The translations under genes and the position numbers were made by a program. A model generated the notes under the pieces. That model had not been told where the DNA came from, did no database searches, and saw nothing but the letters and a program-made list of their open reading frames with translations. Positions 58,168 to 64,000 of a stretch of 64,000 nucleotides of DNA are shown here, piece after piece. The stretch is taken from the NCBI RefSeq assembly GCF_013368755.1, contig NC_049561.1:2914001-2978000 (forward strand), written 5' to 3'. This DNA is from Talaromyces rugulosus. Its lineage: Eukaryota; Ascomycota; Eurotiomycetes; Eurotiales; Trichocomaceae. Every line of letters begins with the position of its first letter. Positions within the stretch are counted from its first letter, which is position 1.

Positions 58168-60310
58168 ATGCACGTTCTCGCCGATCCGTTCGATGACGAC
58201 TTCGAGTCTCTTCCGCTCGCCGTGCGGAGAAAGGTACGTTTCTTGTTGTTGTTGTTGTTTTTTCCCCTGGTCGCACGTCTTTCTGCCGAGCTGTCCAGCT
58301 GTCCCTCAATTCACTGCCCCAACACTCGCCTGTCAGTCGCGTGGCTCTTGCTTCCGTCTTGTTGGAATCGCGAGTCAGCGGGTTTGAGCATTTGTTTGGA
58401 AGCTGCGCACGGGTGCGCGCTAGCCTGCATGCGGACTAGCGTGCTGACGACCCGTTCTGCGGTTTGAGTTTGTCGTTTTCCGCTCCACACAGTGCACACT
58501 ATGCGAGAACTATCGAGTCGTGCGCCGTCGCCGTTGGCCTCCGCCACGCCCTGACTCGCGGCTCCGGCTTCAGCTCCAGCCTCCAGCTCGCCTAGCTCCA
58601 TGAGTCGATGAGGCCATGGCATGAATGTCAGGAGCTGAAGGCTCCGAGAGTTTATCCGAGCAGTGGGGCGGCTGCGGTCCGGCCCTGGCGCTAGGCTGTG
58701 CTCGGCCTAGCGCGCCCGACGCGGCGGGCTGGGGCTTGGCGCCTCGGTGCCTTGGTGCCTGGCGACGGCTCGTTGCCCGTTTGGGCTTCTCCTGCTCCTA
58801 TCTCGTTCTCGCTCGACTCTCACTACCAGTCACTAGCCCTCGCCATCGCCCACTTTTCCCTGTCCACTCAATTCGTCCCTTTGCATCATGTTGCCTGCAC
58901 GTCCAGACACTAACCGTTCCCCTCCTTTGTGTCCAGTTTTTCTCAAATCTCGAGCGCTTCCGCCTGGAACGGACTCGACTAGCCCAAGGCCACCAGCACA
59001 AGCACAACCACCAGCTCCCCTACGCTAAGCGCCCTCTGCGTGGCCACCACGCGCGCGCTCGGACGGTTGCGATAAGCAGTCCGTTCTCTTCTTCCCGGCC
59101 TCGCAGTCAGCAGCTCCGTAAAGGCTCGCCCCGTCGGAACCACAATGGCCTCTTCCTAGACCACGAGTCCTGGCAATGCTTCCATTCCCTGCCGCCCAAG
59201 ATCCAGCAATCGCATTTTTCCAAGGAGGAGCAGCGTCTCCTCCAGCAAGCCACCCCGGCCACCGACATTGTCGACGCTGCTGACCGCGCTGTCTTGAAAT
59301 TCGAGCGAGCCCGCCGTCGTGCTGCTTCCGCCGCCGCCCTCAACGACACGTCTGCTCGCCGCATTGCCAATCGCCGACGCTCTGCCACCTCGTCTATCAT
59401 CGTGCCATCCTCCATGTCGTCTTCTTCGACCGACCTGCCGGACTCGGCAATCGAGATGGACGAATCCATTCTCAACAGCTTCCGCTGGCTAGATGAAGAT
59501 GACCTCGACCTCTCCCTCGACAACTACCACAGACATGTTGCCGAGACGGCGCTTCCCTCGCGCCGGACATCTCCATCATCAACCCCGAACCGAATGCCTT
59601 CTTTCCGACGGACAATGTCCTTTACCAGGAACCGCAATCCCACTTCAGGGGCTGGCCACCGCACTGTCACCAGCCAGTCTGCTACCACACCCTTTTCTGA
59701 TCAGCCCAATCGCCCCATTCCTTCTCGTCACATCTCTCACCGCTCTACTTCCTCCATCGACCCAGCAGCCCAATACTATCAAGACCCGGAAGCCCGTCTC
59801 AAACTTCGTGTGTACCTCGCCTCTCCCCAGAAATTCGATGAAGCCATCGAATTCGGCTTTCCGTCTCTCGAAGACAAAGAGAACAACTCGACTCCGACAC
59901 AGACGTCGAATGACTCGAACAAACGAGTCTCTCAGATTTCCCAATCTACCCAGAGCGGCTGGACATTCTTCGACGATGAGACAACCTCATTCGACCTCGA
60001 TTTCTTCAGCGGTGCATTGGGCCATAACAGAGAAGCTACTACACACCTTCGCAAAGTCTCGACCGAGGTTCGACGGCCACAGCCGCTACAGCCGCTGCAG
60101 TCGGGAAATGCTACCGGCCGGCGCCGTGAAATGACGTTGAAAATGACGCTCACAAGGCCCGACTTGCGAACGGCAGACCAGACTGATATCGACGACCCTC
60201 TTCGTCTAGCCGACCTTCCACCTGCAGATGAAACTGTCAATGTGTGGGACGACCTGCCGGAACCACAAGGCGTGGTGAAGAAGATGTGGCGTCGAATCCG
60301 CGGCCGGTGA
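58168..60310 (+). CDS. Conserved fungal protein of unknown function, 703 bp first intron
   Basis: Two exons (58168-58233 and 58937-60310) give 479 aa. Exon 1 codes MHVLADPFDDDFESLPLAVRRK; the donor is GTACGT and the acceptor gtccag, joining to FFSNLERFRLERTRLAQ. The frame is also open inside the intron from 58625, but that part is low-complexity and starts mid-intron, so the long intron is preferred. The protein is Ser/Arg/Pro-rich and mostly disordered. Short conserved-looking blocks are LPPKIQQSHFSKEEQRLL, AADRAVLKFERARRRAA, SAIEMDESILNSFRWLDE, SGWTFFDDETTSFDLDFF and the basic end VVKKMWRRIRGR. No domain is recognised. A phosphorylated signalling or septum-related scaffold would fit the composition, but this is a guess. 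Confidence 0.7.
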
Positions 60311-61152
60311 GACTAGATTTATCAAACACTCGCCTCATTGCCGAAACCCCTATATTTCATATCTCGACCTTTATATATACCTCATCTTGTCATTTGGATA
60401 TTTCGACATTTAACATTTTGAACATTTCAAAAGCGACATCTTCATGTTCATATTCTTGGGTGGCTATTTATTTGGACTCTGTTCAACCCTTGTTCTTACT
60501 CTTTTCTTGGTGTGTTCTTGCTACGACGCTTAGTGTCCTATATACCCTCTTTTGTTTGCGCATATCACCACAACTTGGTTATCATGGAATGTTCATCCAT
60601 TTCGCATTTTGTATAGCGCCTATCTTACTAAATGTACAGCTATAGTAATATAGAGACCGCAATCAATACTCTTCTCTAGATCCCTGACACATAAATATTT
60701 ACGTCCCTATTAACATTACAACAGTAACAGCCATGAAAATTGCTAGTAATCGACGCGGTGTGTGGTGTGGTTTTAGTATTTACTGTTGAGACATACGTAA
60801 GCCTTGCACGTGACCTCGTAGCAAGCAAGCATAGCTGTCCGAAAGAACTCCTTCCCAGTCACCCCCAAGTCTTTATCTGCTAAATCCCAGCCTTTTAACC
60901 TTTTGTTTTCATTTCGCTATCTATTTGCTCGGGGCACACCCTTGTGTGTATTAGTCGCTTTTTGTTTCTTCCGTTCCTTTTATTTAAGATTCTAGGCCCC
61001 AAGCTAGCTCCCAGTTACTAGCAGCCACCAGGGGAGATCGTCCATCGCAAGCTTATCCTTGATTATTGATACCTCTCTAGCAACACCTCTTTGCATTTCC
61101 CTTCAGATGCCGGTCCAGCGATAAGAAACCAAATAAACGGTCCATCGCCATC
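60311..61152. other. Intergenic, promoter of the VPS10 gene
   Basis: 842 bp between two + strand genes: AT-rich 3' part, then a CT-rich run before 61153. Nothing else seen. Confidence 0.5.
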
Positions 61153-64000
61153 ATGATTGGTCCGTGGTTGCATCTGACTGGAATACTGCTGCTGGCAGTA
61201 GGTTCCCAGCTCAGCGAAGCCAAATCCGACGGCCCTCGAATAGCTCTGACGAAGCTCGACAGCGAGCCGTCCCCTCCCTCTTACTTTGAGCATTCCGACA
61301 CCGTTCTCTTCTACGATTCGCAGTCGAAAGTGGTGCATCTCTCCTTTGACGGCGGTCTAGAATGGGATGTCGTCAAGGACGAAGCTGGGGAAATGGCCGG
61401 CGCCGTTGGCGGGGTCGTTATTCATCCGTTCGACAATAAAAAGGCATACATGTTGGGTCTGTACGGTATTCACTGGGTGACTACTGACCAGGGCGTGACG
61501 TGGAACAGTTTCGAACTCCCCGTCTCGCCAACGTCGATTGCCACTCCTCTGCGCTTTCATGGCCAGGATTCGCAAAAGGTCATCATCCACGGCGCGCAGT
61601 GCTCTCCGTTTCGCTGCATTGAAAGCGCCTTTTACACGCTCGATGATTTCAACAGCATCGCACCCTTGCGCGAGACCCCCGGCGGTTGTTTATGGGCTGT
61701 CGGCACCCTCGAGTTTGCAGACTCTGCCCCGGATGTTGCCCACGAACTCTCTGATCGCGTCTTCTGTATCGCCCGAGGACTGAAGGATCCCTTTTCCCAC
61801 GCCTTCCGACTTGTCATGTCGGATGACTTTTTTAGCAGGAACGAGGACGGGGTCGAAGCGAAGATCAACAACGGGCGGCCAGTCACCGGTGTCGTCAATA
61901 TAGCGTCTGAGAAGAAGTTCATCGTGGCTGCAGCCAGGTCACAAGGCACGGATGAACTTGCCATGTTCGTCACCGCTGATACAAAGACGTGGCACCGCGC
62001 AGAATTTGGGGCCCACAAGCTCGAGGAGGACGCATACACCGTGTTGGAAAGCACAAACTACAGCATCCAAGTGGACGTCTTGAACACGAACGCCCGTGTT
62101 AACATGGGTGTTCTCTTCACCTCCAACTCGAACGGTACATATTTCACCAAAAATATTGAACACACGAATCGCGACGACCGGGGTTTCGTCGACTTCGAAA
62201 AAATTGCCAACATACAGGGCATCGTGATGGTTAACGTGGTCGACAACTGGGATGAAGTGGAGAAACAGGGCGCAGAAAGACATGTCGTCAGCAAAATCAG
62301 TTTCGATGATGGACGCACCTTTGAGTCTTTGTCCGTCAAGGACGAAGAATTACATCTCCATTCCTTTACTGAGCCTAGAAACATCGGGCGTATATTTTCA
62401 AGTCCGGCACCCGGTATCGTGATGGGCGTTGGAAACACCGGCAAGTATCTCAAGGAGTATGTCAAAGACGGCAATCTTTATGTCTCGGACGACGCCGGCT
62501 TGACCTGGCGTCAGGGTCTTGAGAAGCCGCACAAATACGAGTTTGGAAACCAGGGCGCCGTCATCATGGCAATCAGGGACGATGGAAAACCAACGAAGAA
62601 GGTCAAATACTCTATCAACCATGGAAAAGAATGGCATTCTGCCGAATTAGAACATGAGATCCTTCCGTTTTTGTTGACCACCACTCCGGACTCGACCAGC
62701 TTGAAGTTCCTACTCATTGGTTACAAGGACCAGTCTTTGTGGTATTCATATACTATTGACTTTGAAGGTCTACACGAAAGGGAATGCAAGGAAAGCGATT
62801 ATGAGAAATGGCCAGCCCGGTTGAACGAGAAGAATGAACCCGATTGTCTCATGGGCCACAAGCAATTCTATCATCGACGCAAGTCCGATGCGGATTGCTT
62901 TATTACCAAACACATGTTCGAAAATCTCAAGCCCCAGTTTGAGCCTTGCAAGTGTACTGCAGAAGATTTTGAGTGTGACTTTAATTTTGCCCTTTCGGAG
63001 GATGGCAAAGACTGCACTCCGACCGCGGGTCTCCAGGCGCCCGAAGGACAATGCAAGACTAAAGATGACACTTTCAAAGGCCCTTCGGGATGGAGACTTA
63101 TCCCGGGAAATGCCTGTCAACGCGATGGAGGGGAAAATCTGGACAAAGAAATTGAACGCCCATGCAAAAATGCTACCACTGTGCCATCAGGCAATGCGAA
63201 GAACATTACTTCGACGCTCACTCCCTTTGAGGTCAAGGACTTTGATGCTTATTATTATCTCGAGCGAGCCGGTACTAGTGATGGGAAAGACGAAACCATT
63301 GTCATGCTTACCACGGATGGCGTAGTCTGGGTTACACTTGATCACGGCAAAACTTGGAAGCATATTCTCAAGGGCATCCAAGAAATTATTCCTCACAGTT
63401 TTATCAACGACTGCGCATACTTCCTCACCGATACTAAAGATCATTTTGTTACTGTCAATCGTGCAACGACGATCGATATGTTTGAAGCACCAGCGGAGAG
63501 AAACAAGGAGAAAGGCGCTACATTGTCCTTCCATCCGAAAAACAAAGACTGGGTAATCTGGACTGGAAATTCGTGTTCCCACAGCAGTGTCTGCACGACG
63601 AACTCGTATTTAACAAAACGTCGCGGTAATAGCTGGGATACTCTCCTAAGAACGGTGGAGAAGTGTACTTTTATGGCACGAGAAGATCGGAAAGACAGCG
63701 AAGAACTCATCTTCTGCGACCAACACGAAAACGAAGACCCAGAAGGCAAGCGCACGCTTGTCACGAGTTGGGATTTATTCGCCAAGTCCAATGATCCGCT
63801 CAAGGAGGGCATTCTTAATTTTGCAACATCGGCCGAATTCATTGTGATTGCGGCAGATGACCCGGAGAACCCCGATTCCTACAAAGCCGAAACAAGCATT
63901 GATGGCAAGATCTTTGCAGATGCTAAATTCCCGCCTAATATCCCAGCTCAATTGGCCTACACCGTACTGGAAAGCTGGAGTCACTCGGTGTTATTGCATG
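61153..64000 (+). CDS. vps10: VPS10/sortilin-type vacuolar sorting receptor, partial (3' end outside window)
   Basis: Type-I membrane receptor that carries hydrolases such as carboxypeptidase Y from the late Golgi to the vacuole. The frame is open without introns from the ATG at 61153 to the window end, about 949 codons; family members have about 1500 aa. A signal peptide (LHLTGILLLAVGSQLSEA) is followed by the first ten-bladed propeller with Asp-box repeats (SFDGGLEWD, TTDQGVTWN, SDDAGLTWRQG, SINHGKEWH), then the 10CC cysteine module (CKESDYEKWPARL, CLMGHKQFYHRRKSDADC). A second propeller starts near residue 690 (TTDGVVWVTLDHGKTWKHIL). The transmembrane segment and tail lie beyond 64000. Confidence 0.93.
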   Translation, partial: MIGPWLHLTGILLLAVGSQLSEAKSDGPRIALTKLDSEPSPPSYFEHSDTVLFYDSQSKVVHLSFDGGLEWDVVKDEAGEMAGAVGGVVIHPFDNKKAYMLGLYGIHWVTTDQGVTWNSFELPVSPTSIATPLRFHGQDSQKVIIHGAQCSPFRCIESAFYTLDDFNSIAPLRETPGGCLWAVGTLEFADSAPDVAHELSDRVFCIARGLKDPFSHAFRLVMSDDFFSRNEDGVEAKINNGRPVTGVVNIASEKKFIVAAARSQGTDELAMFVTADTKTWHRAEFGAHKLEEDAYTVLESTNYSIQVDVLNTNARVNMGVLFTSNSNGTYFTKNIEHTNRDDRGFVDFEKIANIQGIVMVNVVDNWDEVEKQGAERHVVSKISFDDGRTFESLSVKDEELHLHSFTEPRNIGRIFSSPAPGIVMGVGNTGKYLKEYVKDGNLYVSDDAGLTWRQGLEKPHKYEFGNQGAVIMAIRDDGKPTKKVKYSINHGKEWHSAELEHEILPFLLTTTPDSTSLKFLLIGYKDQSLWYSYTIDFEGLHERECKESDYEKWPARLNEKNEPDCLMGHKQFYHRRKSDADCFITKHMFENLKPQFEPCKCTAEDFECDFNFALSEDGKDCTPTAGLQAPEGQCKTKDDTFKGPSGWRLIPGNACQRDGGENLDKEIERPCKNATTVPSGNAKNITSTLTPFEVKDFDAYYYLERAGTSDGKDETIVMLTTDGVVWVTLDHGKTWKHILKGIQEIIPHSFINDCAYFLTDTKDHFVTVNRATTIDMFEAPAERNKEKGATLSFHPKNKDWVIWTGNSCSHSSVCTTNSYLTKRRGNSWDTLLRTVEKCTFMAREDRKDSEELIFCDQHENEDPEGKRTLVTSWDLFAKSNDPLKEGILNFATSAEFIVIAADDPENPDSYKAETSIDGKIFADAKFPPNIPAQLAYTVLESWSHSVLLH

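Noticed and set aside
58625..58936. N-terminal extension of the unknown protein at 58625
   Set aside because: Low-complexity translation of intron sequence; a cleaner start exon with good splice sites exists at 58168.
1..64000. tRNA, rRNA, CRISPR array or intact transposon
   Set aside because: No box A/B pairs with plausible cloverleaf spacing, no spaced repeat array and no transposase or reverse-transcriptase motif were found by eye; a proper scan was not possible.

Overview
The window is nuclear DNA of a filamentous ascomycete, most likely a member of the Eurotiales (Aspergillus/Penicillium type). Genes are dense and sit on both strands. Most are cut by 45-75 bp GT..AG introns with CTAAC/CTAAT-like branch points. 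Three Zn2Cys6 regulators, an allantoate-type permease, a divergent qutA-qutR pair and a serine/threonine/proline-rich GPI protein all fit this group. The species is not determined. Gene models were spliced by hand from frame continuity, splice signals and recalled family motifs; every multi-exon model given sums to a multiple of three.

Layout. 0.4-8.3 kb: a Zn2Cys6 regulator, a GPI-anchored wall protein and a secreted TAP-like serine hydrolase. 8.8-17.3 kb: a compact metabolic block with an UNC-93-like transporter, a Gfo/Idh/MocA oxidoreductase, a pisatin-demethylase-like P450, a zinc-finger-less fungal regulator and an SDR. 18-29 kb: an apparent nitrogen-scavenging block with a 5-oxoprolinase/hydantoinase, a divergent Dal5-like permease, an amadoriase/sarcosine-oxidase-type FAD enzyme and a Zn2Cys6 regulator. 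29-38 kb: a rhodopsin-fold membrane protein with ten introns, an O-methyltransferase and a DHA-type MFS exporter. 38.4-45.1 kb: the quinate activator QutA and the AROM-derived repressor QutR, divergently transcribed, with no quinate structural gene in the window. 45.7-64 kb: housekeeping genes (a cysteine-rich unknown, the NUS1 cis-prenyltransferase subunit, AMP deaminase, exocyst Sec10, an unknown with a 703 bp first intron, and a VPS10 sorting receptor cut by the window end).

How they may work together. No PKS, NRPS or terpene synthase is present, so 8.8-38 kb is an accessory, largely catabolic or tailoring region, not a complete classical biosynthetic cluster. The strongest unit is 18-29 kb: import, ring opening of a cyclic amide and FAD oxidation of a secondary amine, with its own regulator. 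A CCG-N6-CGG everted repeat lies in both the shared oxoprolinase/permease promoter and the FAD-oxidase promoter. The qutA-qutR intergenic region holds a 14/16 match to the QA-1F/QUTA consensus, suggesting autoregulation.
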